Shown: positions 18,873 to 28,390 of the stretch, in pieces | Layout of the letters: each line of letters starts with the position of its first letter | Position numbering within the stretch: the first letter of the stretch is position 1 | Source of the DNA: Lacrimispora xylanisolvens | GTDB taxonomy: Bacteria > Bacillota > Clostridia > Lachnospirales > Lachnospiraceae | Direction: 5' to 3' | Length of the DNA: 64,000 nucleotides | NCBI RefSeq assembly: GCF_002934545.1 | Contig: NZ_PTJA01000015.1 | Location: 62,001 to 126,000, forward strand | Notes under the pieces: model-generated | What the model saw: the letters and a program-made list of their open reading frames with translations, nothing else | What the model was told of the DNA's origin: nothing | Databases searched by the model: none | Made by a program: the position numbers and the translations under genes

Positions 18873-20594
18873 TCATGCATCCGCCAGCTTAAACCTGCCC
18901 ACCGCGCTGTATAACAGAGCCGCCTGTCCTGACAGTTCCTCACTAGAAGCGGCGCTTTCCTCTGCGGTTGCAGCATTGGTCTGTACAACGGATGAGATCT
19001 GTTCTATTCCCTGGTTGATCTGTGAAATAGAAATGGCCTGTTCCGAGGATGCCTCTTTAATTTTCAGTATAATCTCATTAATTTGTGACGCTTTTAAGGA
19101 AACCCGTTCCAGAGCAGCTGCCGTGTTTTCTGCCAGTTTAGAACCGTCCGATACAGCTTTTATAGAATCTTCAATAAGAGAAGAGGTCTGCTGTGCTGCT
19201 GTGGCTGATTTGGTAGCCAGATTCCGGACCTCATCTGCAACCACTGCAAAGCCTTTTCCTGCCGAGCCTGCTCTGGCTGCTTCCACAGCAGCATTTAAAG
19301 CAAGAATATTGGTCTGGAATGCAATATCATTAATGACTGCAATAATCTTATTGATTTCTCCGGAGGAATTACCAATGTCTTCCATAGACCCCAGCATCTG
19401 CTTCATGGAAGCATTGCTTTCCTTAATATCCATAACTGTTTCTCCGATATAATCGGCGGCCTCTGCTACACTGGCAGCATTCTTATGTACCAACTGGGAT
19501 ACATCTGCTATGGAAGCAGATAATTCTTCTACAGAACTTGCCTGCTCCGTTGTACTTTGAGCCAGTGACTGCGCTGTATCAGAAATCTGTCTGGAGCTGG
19601 AATCAACATGTCTGGAGGAATCAGCAATCGTAGTCAGAGTTTTATTAAGTGAAGAGGAAATGCGAAGCAGGGAACTTTTAATGGAAGAAAATCTGCCTGT
19701 GTATTCCTGGCTCAGCGTAATTCTCATATCCCCTCCTGCCATAATATCCAGAACCTGCGTAATCTCATTAATATAGGAATTATATTCATTCAACTGCCGG
19801 AGTGTCTGTCCGGTTGCATCACACAGCTGCCCCAGCTCATCTTTGGTAATCCTACTCTCGTCTAATTCAAGAGACAATTCCCCCTGGGCAATTCGCTTAC
19901 TGATTCCAGTAATGTACTGGATATTTGTTTTTAGATAGCGGATTGTTTGAATTGAAAAAAGAGCAATAATAAAAATTACCGCTGCTATGGCAGCAACCGA
20001 TGTCTGTATACTATGAGTTACACTGCTTTCAATTTCAGCTGAACGGGTTTTGGCATAATCCTCAAGCAGCTCTGTCATCAGATTAATATTTTCCCTTGCT
20101 TTAGCAAAGCTGGACTGGGACAGTTCCATATCTCCGGTTCCGTTTTTTACATCATATGCATTCAGCCATGTTTGAAAATCTGACTGAAATGCTGTATTTA
20201 ACTGCTCCAAGGTAACGTTTGCTGTGGAATGGGGAAATTTCCGGTAAAGTGTTTCATTTGATTTTACATTATCAAGTGCGGAGGTAACACGATCCTGAAC
20301 CTGTTTGATATTTTCTTCATAATCAGCAATCAGTTTGTTTTTGTCTTCCTCTGTTAATTTATTCATGTTTAAATACAACTCTTTCTGAGCAATGGCCGCC
20401 TGATAAAAATCACGGTCTGCATTTAAAATTTCAGCGGTACTGACAAAAACTTCATCGTATAAAGCCGTTTTTGAATCTTCCATAATCTGGTTCGATCGAT
20501 AGATAAAAAACACCAGCAAAAATATGAGTGCGAAGATCGCGGGAAAAATAATCAGCCATAATTTGTTTGCCACTTTTAGATTTTTAATGTTCAT
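18873..20594 (-). CDS. Methyl-accepting chemotaxis protein
   Basis: 573 residues from [13 protein letters not shown], with GTGGAGGT upstream. A membrane span (about 10-30), a four-helix-bundle type extracytoplasmic sensor (about 35-180), a second span (about 185-205), a HAMP region and the cytoplasmic coiled-coil with the signalling tip [15 protein letters not shown] follow in order. The sensor is of the 4HB_MCP type; the ligand is unknown. No che or flagellar genes are in the window, but a sigma-28-like promoter element lies upstream. Confidence 0.93.
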   Translation of the reverse strand: MNIKNLKVANKLWLIIFPAIFALIFLLVFFIYRSNQIMEDSKTALYDEVFVSTAEILNADRDFYQAAIAQKELYLNMNKLTEEDKNKLIADYEENIKQVQDRVTSALDNVKSNETLYRKFPHSTANVTLEQLNTAFQSDFQTWLNAYDVKNGTGDMELSQSSFAKARENINLMTELLEDYAKTRSAEIESSVTHSIQTSVAAIAAVIFIIALFSIQTIRYLKTNIQYITGISKRIAQGELSLELDESRITKDELGQLCDATGQTLRQLNEYNSYINEITQVLDIMAGGDMRITLSQEYTGRFSSIKSSLLRISSSLNKTLTTIADSSRHVDSSSRQISDTAQSLAQSTTEQASSVEELSASIADVSQLVHKNAASVAEAADYIGETVMDIKESNASMKQMLGSMEDIGNSSGEINKIIAVINDIAFQTNILALNAAVEAARAGSAGKGFAVVADEVRNLATKSATAAQQTSSLIEDSIKAVSDGSKLAENTAAALERVSLKASQINEIILKIKEASSEQAISISQINQGIEQISSVVQTNAATAEESAASSEELSGQAALLYSAVGRFKLADA

Positions 20595-20648
20595 AGCTTT
20601 TACCTCCACAATATTAGTCAGCTGGTACTTCTTCAGCTCTTGTGGATA

Positions 20649-20672
20649 ATATCGACAAAAATGTGGGGCTTA
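20649..20672 (-). promoter_or_regulatory. Possible sigma-28 (SigD) promoter of the chemoreceptor
   Basis: GTCGATAT (20656-20649) matches 7 of 8 of the SigD -10 GCCGATAT. A TAAG lies 12 nt upstream where TAAA at about 15 is expected, so the -35 is poor. Confidence 0.35.
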
Positions 20673-20781
20673 TAAGTGTTTAATTCTTAATATTTACCAT
20701 ATTTTCGATTATTAATTAACAATTACCATTTTTATTTATAAATATTTCAATTATTAAACGTTGTAACAACAGTGTCTTTGG

Positions 20782-21273
20782 TCAAGCCATTTTCGCTCCG
20801 ATAAACTCCTTAAATGTATTAAAATCACCTATTGTGAAACCAGCCGGATCTAAGATGATTCCACTGCTTTTTGCAAACATTAAGACATAGGAATGTTTTA
20901 GTTCATGTATTTTAAGAATCTGATTATATTCTATTGTCAATGAAAAGGTACCCTGGTTAATTTTTATATTATCTCCAAACTGTATTACTGCTTCATAATC
21001 TTTTCCATTAAGCAACCGCTTATTGTTTTCTTTCAGTTGTCTTATGGTTAAAGGGGGTGTAATCAGAATTGTAAAAGTAATAATAAACAGACAGACTCCA
21101 AAAACTGCAGCGAATATGAAATCCTTCTTCATCATTGTAATTCCTGTCATGATAAACGCAATGGGAATAAATACTGCTCCCATGATATAAATTCTTTTAC
21201 ACAATACCTTATGTACATATTCTGATAACATTTTATCATGCGTATGGTATCTGTTTTCAAATAGAATATTCAT
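20782..21273 (-). CDS. YcxB-like membrane protein
   Basis: 163 residues from MNILFENRYHTHDKML, with AGAGGTG upstream. Two adjacent membrane spans (about 28-75) are followed by a C-terminal domain with FTIGDFNTFKEFIG, which resembles the YcxB C-terminal domain. Function is unknown. Its start lies 2 nt from the end of the upstream phosphotransferase gene. It is the last gene of the long array. Confidence 0.65.
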   Translation of the reverse strand: MNILFENRYHTHDKMLSEYVHKVLCKRIYIMGAVFIPIAFIMTGITMMKKDFIFAAVFGVCLFIITFTILITPPLTIRQLKENNKRLLNGKDYEAVIQFGDNIKINQGTFSLTIEYNQILKIHELKHSYVLMFAKSSGIILDPAGFTIGDFNTFKEFIGAKMA

Positions 21274-21274
21274 T

Positions 21275-22033
21275 TTACTGCACCTCTCTTTCCGCCTCCC
21301 CTTGCTCCTTTGGACATTCGCCCATCCGTGCAACAGAGATGGCAGACAGATAATCTTTTATATCATCTTTCGTTAAATTCATTTGTTCCAGGTAAAACCG
21401 GGACAGTATTCCTTTGATAGTTCTTATCTCCTCCGGATTATCTGCACCGTTTGGTACTGGTGTGTATTCAATTAAATAGACGGTTCTGGCAATATCGTAG
21501 AGCCGGCTTCCCCTGCAAATATTCATAAAATCTATGACGGATATGCCGTCCTGTGACAGCATAAGATTGCCTGGGTGGAAATCACCATGGCAAAGAGTTG
21601 TCCCATCCTCCAGCTGTTCAGCCAGATGAAGAGTTTTTAGCCGTTCTTCCTTTGTTACGGAAGCTTTCTTAATCTGATGAATCAGGAAATCCTTATAATC
21701 CGGCACATTTCTGATATCGTGGTTTAATATAGCCTTATGAGCTTTTGACATAAGAATTGCACATTCCTGAAGATTGCCGGTTCTTAAGGTCCAGTCAAGC
21801 AGGGATTCCCCAGTTACCTTATCATAAACAATACCATTTTTCCCTCCATATGAAATAAATTCATATGCTTTTGGTTTGGGAAAATCCATATCATTAACAG
21901 CCATGGCATTTTCAAATTCCCGTATTGCATCCTGATAAGGATATCCCTCACGAAAAAGCTTCACTACTTTCCCGTTTTCCCACTCATATACAGTTGCAGT
22001 GTTGCCCACACCAACTATTTCCCCTGGATTCAT
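21275..22033 (-). CDS. Aminoglycoside phosphotransferase-like (APH/choline kinase fold) protein
   Basis: 252 residues. The ATP-site start NTATVYEWENGKVVKLFR is followed by the kinase catalytic loop LCHGDFHPGNLML (about 153-165) and the metal-binding Asp in VIDFMN (about 175). The family includes antibiotic and small-molecule kinases; the substrate is unknown. CAGGAGAAG precedes the ATG. It belongs to the array of small accessory enzymes. Confidence 0.82.
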   Translation of the reverse strand: MNPGEIVGVGNTATVYEWENGKVVKLFREGYPYQDAIREFENAMAVNDMDFPKPKAYEFISYGGKNGIVYDKVTGESLLDWTLRTGNLQECAILMSKAHKAILNHDIRNVPDYKDFLIHQIKKASVTKEERLKTLHLAEQLEDGTTLCHGDFHPGNLMLSQDGISVIDFMNICRGSRLYDIARTVYLIEYTPVPNGADNPEEIRTIKGILSRFYLEQMNLTKDDIKDYLSAISVARMGECPKEQGEAEREVQ

Positions 22034-22059
22034 TGGTCTTCTCCTGTTTTTCTTCTTTT

Positions 22060-22908
22060 TTATTTTAGTTCCAGTATCATCTCATACTGATTTACTGTAT
22101 TGTGAAAGCCAGCAGCAGTAATAAACTGAAGCATTGCTTTCGAACGGGTATCAATGTTCAGTATCTTTATTTGATTTGAGCTGGTCTGCTTCATTAAATC
22201 TGCCAGTATGCTGCTGCCGATGCCCTTGTCCCTCCAATTCCTATCCACAGCAATCTGAGGAATTTCACCAGTTGTTTTTTCAATTATTCCGTAACCAACA
22301 ATACAATTATTTATTCGTACAGCCGAGACATTAAAGCACTCCCGCACCGCCTCTATAGATTGTATGGAATTTTGCCAGGAAGGCTGGTAATCCCAGAATG
22401 TACGAAACAATTCCCAATCCGGATCCATAACCGGTTCTGTCTGGTGTAACAGATCAGTTCTGTTTTTTCCCCCATCCATCTGGCAACATAAAAACTCCCG
22501 TTCTACTGTGAATCCATTTTTAGTGTAAATATTTGCGGCAGAGGTATTGGCTGTCAGAACTTCCAGGACATATTGTTCTACTCCCGATTTACCAAAGTTT
22601 TGCCTTGCTGTCTGGAGCATACGACTGGTAATTCCCTGCTTTCTAAAATCCGGTACTACTCCGGTTCCCACATCGTATGCAGTTGCTTTTCCATTCCATG
22701 TTCTGCAGCCATTTAAAATAAATCCCACCAGGGTGTCTCCTTCAAAAGCCCCTACGGATACATTGGGATCAAAGCCTCTCCGCTTCAGCATTTTTTCAAA
22801 CTGAGGAAAAGTCATATTCATAGGAACCTGGTAATCAGAAAAAGCATTTAAAAATGACTGGTATATTTCTTCTCTTCCCACGTGAATTAACGATTCATAG
22901 TGTAGCAT
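22060..22908 (-). CDS. GNAT acetyltransferase, two GNAT-like domains
   Basis: 282 residues. The first GNAT domain (about 1-140) carries the acyl-CoA loop VVPDFRKQGITSRML. A second, shorter one (about 175-282) shows IAVDRNWRDKGIGSSILADL. Tandem GNAT enzymes often acylate antibiotics or metabolites. The substrate is unknown. Confidence 0.85.
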   Translation of the reverse strand: MLHYESLIHVGREEIYQSFLNAFSDYQVPMNMTFPQFEKMLKRRGFDPNVSVGAFEGDTLVGFILNGCRTWNGKATAYDVGTGVVPDFRKQGITSRMLQTARQNFGKSGVEQYVLEVLTANTSAANIYTKNGFTVEREFLCCQMDGGKNRTDLLHQTEPVMDPDWELFRTFWDYQPSWQNSIQSIEAVRECFNVSAVRINNCIVGYGIIEKTTGEIPQIAVDRNWRDKGIGSSILADLMKQTSSNQIKILNIDTRSKAMLQFITAAGFHNTVNQYEMILELK

Positions 22909-22911
22909 TTC

Positions 22912-23304
22912 CTATCCTCTTTCAGATTTATTATAAAAATTGTTTATAAGTTTCAATGCTTCCGCTATATCTTTATAAACCAGTGGCTGCAAACTCCCCT
23001 TATACATTTGGGTATTTGCATTACGCAAAGCCTGAATGATATCGTCAGCCAGATCAGGTTTATATTGAGCTACTAATGGCATTGCCTTTATACATTGTCG
23101 TGCCGTAATTGGTTTTTCATCTTCCACATGTTTAAGGAGCTTATCAATAATTTCATCAATTTTATTTTCTCTGTCCCATTTTGCGTTCGCCGCAATTAAT
23201 AGAATTCCCCTGTTTCTATGATAGGAATTCGTACTATCTAGCAGCTCTGCAAAGAGATTAAAATATGGGTAAACTGCATCTGAAATTAAGCTTTTTGCCT
23301 CCAA
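22912..23304 (-). CDS. HEAT-like helical repeat protein (SufBD-like annotation group)
   Basis: 130 residues from a TTG. The core YHRNRGILLIAANAKWD and ITARQCIKAMPLVAQYKPDL looks like paired helices of a HEAT-type protein found in many Clostridia. The frame is closed just upstream by a stop and the start overlaps the end of the VOC gene, so the N-terminus may be shortened compared with relatives I recall. Role unknown. Confidence 0.6.
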   Translation of the reverse strand: MEAKSLISDAVYPYFNLFAELLDSTNSYHRNRGILLIAANAKWDRENKIDEIIDKLLKHVEDEKPITARQCIKAMPLVAQYKPDLADDIIQALRNANTQMYKGSLQPLVYKDIAEALKLINNFYNKSERG

Positions 23305-23741
23305 CTCTGTAGCTCAATGATATTACCTTCCGGATCTCTGGCATATACAAAAACAGCTTCCGTATTGTTAGGATAATCTGCAGTTACCAGCTCTCCCACC
23401 TGGCTTCCTCCCGCACGTATCATTAATTCCAGGGTTGTTTCCACATCATCTACTTCAAAGGCAAGGTGGGCAATACCAGGGCGATTTACTTCGCCTGTCA
23501 CGGACTCTCTGATTGCATCATAGGAAAAAATCTCCAGCGTAGGATGATCCTCTCCATATCCTGGCAACAGAAGGTGTTCTCCTGTGATATGAACATTATG
23601 TAAACCTGTCAACCGATCCAGCCACTGCCCTTTTAAATCCCGCTCCTCGCCTATACTTTTGCATTGGAACACTTCTTTGTAAAATGCAATCAGTTTATCA
23701 GGGTCATTGGCAATAATATTGGTATGTACGTAACGAAACAT
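23286..23741 (-). CDS. VOC/glyoxalase-family protein
   Basis: 151 residues with two beta-alpha-beta-beta-beta modules: FRYVHTNIIANDPDKLIAFY at the start, GIAHLAFEVDDVETTLELM in the middle, and DPEGNIIELQSW at the end with the metal-ligand Glu. This is the vicinal-oxygen-chelate fold shared by glyoxalase I and fosfomycin/bleomycin resistance proteins. Substrate unknown. AAAGGAT precedes the ATG. Confidence 0.85.
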   Translation of the reverse strand: MFRYVHTNIIANDPDKLIAFYKEVFQCKSIGEERDLKGQWLDRLTGLHNVHITGEHLLLPGYGEDHPTLEIFSYDAIRESVTGEVNRPGIAHLAFEVDDVETTLELMIRAGGSQVGELVTADYPNNTEAVFVYARDPEGNIIELQSWRQKA

Positions 23742-23783
23742 TTTTTTATCCTTTCATTTAGGCAGGCACAAACAAATAGTCAT

Positions 23784-24674
23784 TTAATTGATAAATTCCA
23801 GGGTCTTCTTATAAGTATCCATTCTGGCTCGAATCCCAATTGGCAGTATCCCATGATTTTTGCCATGTCCAAAGTCATCACAGGACATGACCGGTATTCT
23901 ATTTTTCTTACCAAAGCGTTTCAGAATATCTGTCAGCTCTTCATTCTTGTTTTCAGAGTAATGTCCAAATAGCAGACCTGTTACATGCTCAATCATTTCA
24001 CTCTGCTCAATCTGTGCGAAATGAGCACTGATTTTTGACGGCTCATTAAAAGCTTCGTAATTTTCCAGAAATAAAATATATTCTTTTTCCTTATCAAAAG
24101 AGAAATACTTATTTCCGTTTAAACAGGCAAAACGTGTGGTATAGCCTCCAACGAGAGTCCCCTCACATATCCCTTCATTGATCGTTGACCATTCGCTGTT
24201 TTTCTCAAATGTGAATGGAGTTTCACCTGTAAAATTTGCCTGAAACTGTTTGAAATCGTAATGGCTCAAATTTTGGAACACACCAGGAAACTGTCCATAA
24301 TAAACCGTTAAACCGGTCTGGGCATAAACCGTATTTAAGATTGTTGTACCATTGCTGTAGCTGCAGATAATTTTGGGGTTATCTTTAACCGCCTGAAAAT
24401 TAATATCTGGTAGGAATTCATTCCCCACATTACCCCCGCCAAACAATATCATTTTAACCTGCGGGTCTAAAACCATGTTGTTAAAATCATCCGCTCTTTC
24501 CTGCTCACTTGCCGCATAACCATATGTATTTTTATACAAATTAGTTCCTTCTTTTACCTGATAACCAAGTTTTCTGATGCCTGCAAGAAATGGGAGATAA
24601 CGATCTCGCTCTGCGGTATGGCAGGGAGAAATAATACCTATGGTGTCTCCTTTTTTTTATCTGGATGGATTCAT
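23784..24674 (-). pseudogene. S66 peptidase (LD-carboxypeptidase/MccF-like) with a stop at codon 6
   Basis: From an ATG preceded by AAAGGA the reading is MNPSR, stop, then KKGDTIGIISPCHTAERDRY and a continuous S66 frame to LEFIN. Family members start with the pattern RLKKGDTIG, so codon 6 appears to be TTA changed to TAA (24657-24659). The rest is intact: the nucleophile region CSYSNGTTILN, a Glu region (LFLENYEAFNEP) and the His region GHGKNHGILPIG. A later TTG could restart the frame but would lose the first strand. The normal enzyme cleaves LD-peptide bonds in muropeptides or detoxifies microcin C-like compounds. Confidence 0.8.
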
Positions 24675-24722
24675 TTCATATGTCCTTTATTAAATGAAAT
24701 CAGCAGTTACTTTTTAAAAATG

Positions 24723-25190
24723 TCAAAACCTTGATTTTTCATAGTTATAAGGAATACTGGTACCTACAACCACATCTTCAATTTTGTCAATAATCAGCCA
24801 GTCATCCATATTCCCCTGATGGTCAAAGGGCAGCGGTGGTTCGATCTTACACACCTCATCAAATTCAACCAGGCATAAACATTTTTTATGCCAACGCTCT
24901 TTCTGCTTATCTGTCAGATTGAGCTTGTCCTGATTCTCCTCTAATATTTTTGTTATTTCCTCATCTGCCAGTTTTGTATAATTCTGAACAGACTTTACAA
25001 CGGCATGTGCAGAGATTTCAGCGGTTCCTTTCTCCATAAAATAAACAATTTCATTTTCAGATACTCTGCTATGAGGAATTTTACGTCCAGCTGCTCCTCT
25101 TACCACCATTGTCTTCGTACCGGAAAATATTTTATCTAAGACTCGTTCTCCTTTTTTACCCTGATTCTCGCAGTAAACCAAATGTACCAT
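24723..25190 (-). CDS. Unknown protein, possibly ASCH-like
   Basis: 155 residues from MVHLVYCENQGKKGERVLDK, with GGGGG upstream. A GTKTMVVRGAAGRKIPHSRV segment followed by a strand with IVYFMEKGTAEISAHAVVKS recalls the beta-barrel of ASCH/PUA-type RNA-binding proteins. The assignment is weak. It is a member of the accessory array. Confidence 0.5.
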   Translation of the reverse strand: MVHLVYCENQGKKGERVLDKIFSGTKTMVVRGAAGRKIPHSRVSENEIVYFMEKGTAEISAHAVVKSVQNYTKLADEEITKILEENQDKLNLTDKQKERWHKKCLCLVEFDEVCKIEPPLPFDHQGNMDDWLIIDKIEDVVVGTSIPYNYEKSRF

Positions 25191-25254
25191 GAATCTTCCC
25201 CCTTTTTCATTGTGGATATACAATCCTGCAATTATTCAGCTATGCCCCAGAATC

Positions 25255-25680
25255 TTATCGAACGGGTAATATCATCTCCATTCCAGCACCCCTGTTGTCA
25301 CTTGGCCGGATACAAAACCCTTGCTTCTGATAAAATTCTTCTTTTCCTATTGCAGAAAATAGTGCCAGTGTTATATTTGTGTCTGGAAAGCCCTGCTGAT
25401 TTACATAGGCAATCACTCTTTCTATCATAGATTTACCAATACCACTTCCCTGGTATTCCGGTAATATAACCAGATCCTGGATATAACAGATATAACATCC
25501 ATCTCCTACAAGCCTGCACATTCCTACAACCTGTCCCTGATCTCTGACAGTTATGGTAATTAGTGAATTCTTTAATGCCATCTCAATCTGCTGCTCCGGC
25601 AGTACACTCCAGCCCACAGATGTTCTAAGCCTATGATAATCTTTCACGGTCAAATCATTTTCCTTCATTTCCAGTACCAT
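25255..25680 (-). CDS. GNAT acetyltransferase
   Basis: 141 residues. The acyl-CoA binding motif LVILPEYQGSGIGKSMIERV lies near residue 75, and the C-terminal strand EEFYQKQGFCIRP is typical. AAGGAGT precedes the ATG. Substrate unknown. It lies 10 nt from the next GNAT gene. Confidence 0.88.
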   Translation of the reverse strand: MVLEMKENDLTVKDYHRLRTSVGWSVLPEQQIEMALKNSLITITVRDQGQVVGMCRLVGDGCYICYIQDLVILPEYQGSGIGKSMIERVIAYVNQQGFPDTNITLALFSAIGKEEFYQKQGFCIRPSDNRGAGMEMILPVR

Positions 25681-25689
25681 AAATACTCC

Positions 25690-26190
25690 TTACCTGAAGT
25701 CCTTCGTCATTTTATCGCATAATAATATCATATCGTTTTCTTCCACTTCAAAAGTTTCTGACTTTTTGAAACCATGACTTATGTAAAATTTGATAGCCCG
25801 ATCATTGGATGATAATACTTCCAATGTGCAGCGGATGCATTTCTGACGCACCATTTCTTCTTCAATTTTCTGATAAAACAAATGGCCAACACCAATCCCG
25901 ATATATTGGGGTAAAAGATAAAATGCATGCCACTGGGCATAGGTTTTTCCATCAACCACGGCAGTTCCAAACACGGTACTGCCGATAATGTTACCATCAT
26001 ATTCTGCAATAAGACAGGTGTCCCCGTTTTGGATACTCTCCTGCAGAATAGGTACCCAGTGATCTGCTTTCAGCGTAGATAAAAATTCATAATTCATTAA
26101 ACCTTCATATGCGGACACGTAACTCAGCATGATTTGTTCACTGACTTTCTTTATATCAGCCAATGTTGGGATTCGATACGTAATTAACAT
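25690..26190 (-). CDS. GNAT acetyltransferase
   Basis: 166 residues from MLITYRIPTLADIKKV, chosen because CTGGAGG lies just upstream. The acyl-CoA loop region LPQYIGIGVGHLFYQKI and the end FYISHGFKKSETF are standard. Substrate unknown. Confidence 0.87.
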   Translation of the reverse strand: MLITYRIPTLADIKKVSEQIMLSYVSAYEGLMNYEFLSTLKADHWVPILQESIQNGDTCLIAEYDGNIIGSTVFGTAVVDGKTYAQWHAFYLLPQYIGIGVGHLFYQKIEEEMVRQKCIRCTLEVLSSNDRAIKFYISHGFKKSETFEVEENDMILLCDKMTKDFR

Positions 26191-26228
26191 TTCAGCCTCC
26201 AGCATAAATTATTTTATTAAGACACTGT

Positions 26229-26906
26229 TTATTTTACCATCTTAAAAAATTCATCCATTCCATATGTATAACAGGATCGAGCCTCATTTAGCAAACTGTT
26301 ATAGAAAGAAACAGCAGATGCCTTCCGCTCATTACCTATTTCAGTCGCCCTTGTAGTATGAAATTCATCATATATTTTTTCCAGTTTATATTTATATTCG
26401 TGTAAAAAAGATGGCTGGGTACCCTTAGATCCATCTAAAACATTTCCATCGCCACCCAATGAATAAAGCGGCTCAGAAGCAATTCCTAAATACAATAATG
26501 TTCGGGCAATTCCAAGCGTACCTGTTACATCTAATTTATCAGAATCATACAGAATCTTTGCCTCGATACTGTCAGGGGAGCTACCCCCTCTGTAACTGTG
26601 AGACAAAATGCAGTCTGATACATGGCGGGCAGATTCTTCTGTCCAATTATTATGGAGTAAAAAGGTGTATGCCTTTTTGCTGCCTGCCACTTCGTGCCTG
26701 ATCCGGGAGTCATCAAACTGCTCCTGCCGCCCAATATCATGGAGAAGGCAAGCAGCGATCAGCACATCAATATTTACATCTTCTTCGTATTTGGCTATAT
26801 CTAAAGCTAAATAGAGTACACGATAAATATGATCCTTATCATTGGCACAATCTTTCATACAAACCAGCATATATTCTTCTATCTTCTTAAATTCATCTTT
26901 ATTCAA
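26229..26906 (-). CDS. HD-domain hydrolase
   Basis: 225 residues from a TTG behind GGAGGAG. The HD metal site is HIYRVLYLALDIAKYE, then CLLHDIGRQE (about 70-79), a later His in RHEVAGSK, and DSDKLDVTG (about 128-136). This is the order of an HD phosphohydrolase acting on nucleotides or similar. Substrate unknown. Confidence 0.85.
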   Translation of the reverse strand: MNKDEFKKIEEYMLVCMKDCANDKDHIYRVLYLALDIAKYEEDVNIDVLIAACLLHDIGRQEQFDDSRIRHEVAGSKKAYTFLLHNNWTEESARHVSDCILSHSYRGGSSPDSIEAKILYDSDKLDVTGTLGIARTLLYLGIASEPLYSLGGDGNVLDGSKGTQPSFLHEYKYKLEKIYDEFHTTRATEIGNERKASAVSFYNSLLNEARSCYTYGMDEFFKMVK

Positions 26907-26920
26907 TATTCACTCCTCCA

Positions 26921-27466
26921 TTATAGATTCAAATCACTCTCCGCTAACATCGGTGCACTTCTGTCATGAGGTGCCAGTATGGGATTGTCTATGGGATATT
27001 TAATTCCAATATCAGGATCGTTATATGCAATCTGGCGAGAAAACTGCTGATCAAACGGTTCATCAAAACGCATTACATTCATCGTGCCATCTTCAAGAGA
27101 CAAAAAGACATGACCAAAGCCTTTTGGTATATAGATCTGCTTTTTATTTTCAGCGCTTAATTCCACTCCAACCCACTGTAAATACGTAGGAGAACTATTT
27201 CGTAAATCAATTGCATAATCAATACCTCTGCCTTTGATACAATACAAAAGTTTTGTCTGAGGTCTTGGATTATTCTGAAAATGGATGCCATAAAGTGTAC
27301 CTGCTTTTTCGGAAAAATACACCCGCTCTTCTATGTAGTCGAAATTTATTTCTGCCTGCTCCAGCTCGCCTTTGCAATAAATACTGTATGAATATCCTCT
27401 GTTATCAGACTTAGAATCATATTCAATAATTTTAACTTCTTTCAGTTTTGTGCTTTCAATCTTCAT
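26921..27466 (-). CDS. dTDP-4-dehydrorhamnose 3,5-epimerase-like cupin
   Basis: 181 residues. The RmlC fold is indicated by GIHFQNNPRPQTKLLYCIKG (active-site His in IHFQ, about residue 64) and IYIPKGFGHVFLSLED. No other dTDP-rhamnose genes are near, so it may serve a different sugar or have been captured alone. Confidence 0.78.
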   Translation of the reverse strand: MKIESTKLKEVKIIEYDSKSDNRGYSYSIYCKGELEQAEINFDYIEERVYFSEKAGTLYGIHFQNNPRPQTKLLYCIKGRGIDYAIDLRNSSPTYLQWVGVELSAENKKQIYIPKGFGHVFLSLEDGTMNVMRFDEPFDQQFSRQIAYNDPDIGIKYPIDNPILAPHDRSAPMLAESDLNL

Positions 27467-27507
27467 ACAATAACCATCCCCCGGTTTTAAAACGCAGCTT
27501 AATTTGG

Positions 27508-28095
27508 TCAGAAATTCACGCCAGCCTTATACGCATTGATTAAATGTCCGGCTAACCGCTCATTTCGCCCCGCTTCATCCCAATGGGTGGTGCCATCAAA
27601 TATCATCATTTCTTTTTCAAGAGCCCTGTTTCTGATTCGATCACCCAACATTACAATTCTCATCGCATTGGATTCTCCGGTTTCTTCCAGCGATTCCAGT
27701 GTTTTTCCTGCAGATACCAAAAATAATGCCTTTTTAAGTATATTCATTTGTGGATCTGGATTATATGCAAATCCGCTTGTCCATACCCGGTCGAACCACC
27801 CCACTAATTTTGCAGGAGCCTCCGTCCAAAAAACAGGGTAAATGAATACGATTGCATCCGATTGCTGAATTTTACGCTGTTCTTCCATTACGTCGTCAGC
27901 TACCGGGATTTCAGTACTATAATAGGCCTCCCTTTCATATTCCTCTTCTGACATTTCCTCATGAAAATTCATCTCATACAGATCAGATACAACAAATTTG
28001 TGATTTGCATCACTTAGTCCCTTTAAAAACTCCTGTTTCATATCATGAGTAAAGCTTTTTTTACTTGGATGGCAATACACAACAAACACTTGCAT
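27508..28095 (-). CDS. Flavodoxin-fold NAD(P)H oxidoreductase
   Basis: 195 residues. The start MQVFVVYCHPSKKSFTHDM and the FMN/FAD segment IVFIYPVFWTEAPAKLVGWF (about 85-104) match the NQO1/MdaB family of two-electron quinone reductases. DRVWTSGFAYNP follows as usual. Probable quinone or nitro-compound reductase. Confidence 0.85.
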   Translation of the reverse strand: MQVFVVYCHPSKKSFTHDMKQEFLKGLSDANHKFVVSDLYEMNFHEEMSEEEYEREAYYSTEIPVADDVMEEQRKIQQSDAIVFIYPVFWTEAPAKLVGWFDRVWTSGFAYNPDPQMNILKKALFLVSAGKTLESLEETGESNAMRIVMLGDRIRNRALEKEMMIFDGTTHWDEAGRNERLAGHLINAYKAGVNF

Positions 28096-28130
28096 CGTTT
28101 TAACCCCCGTTCTGGTTAAGAGAAATGATT

Positions 28131-28370
28131 TTATTTCTTTTTATGAGCAGTAATGATTGTAAAACTATATGCGTTAATAGTTAAAATGCAGCCGTCAACA
28201 ACCACATACCAGTTCTTTCCTTTTCTATCTATGCTTTCTGCATTCTGAACTTTATTTTTACACCATGATATTAAATCCGGGGTGTCCAGACTCAAATTCT
28301 TTTTAATTCTAAGAGTACCTAATTCTGTTGTATGTATTTTATCAAGATTTTTTATTAAATCTGTCTCCAT
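28131..28370 (-). CDS. DUF3781-like small protein
   Basis: 79 residues, starting METDLIKNLDKIHTTELG, with core LDTPDLISWCKNKV and a strand-rich end KNWYVVVDGCILTINAYSFT. It resembles the small DUF3781 family from recall. Function unknown. It sits between the flavodoxin-like and methyltransferase genes of the array. Confidence 0.65.
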   Translation of the reverse strand: METDLIKNLDKIHTTELGTLRIKKNLSLDTPDLISWCKNKVQNAESIDRKGKNWYVVVDGCILTINAYSFTIITAHKKK

Positions 28371-28390
28371 TTTATACCCCCCATGTACCT

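Noticed and set aside
18799-19452. Long open frame opposite the chemoreceptor gene
   Set aside because: It is the mirror of the Ala/Ser-rich signalling domain, has no ribosome site, and its composition follows the codons of the real gene.
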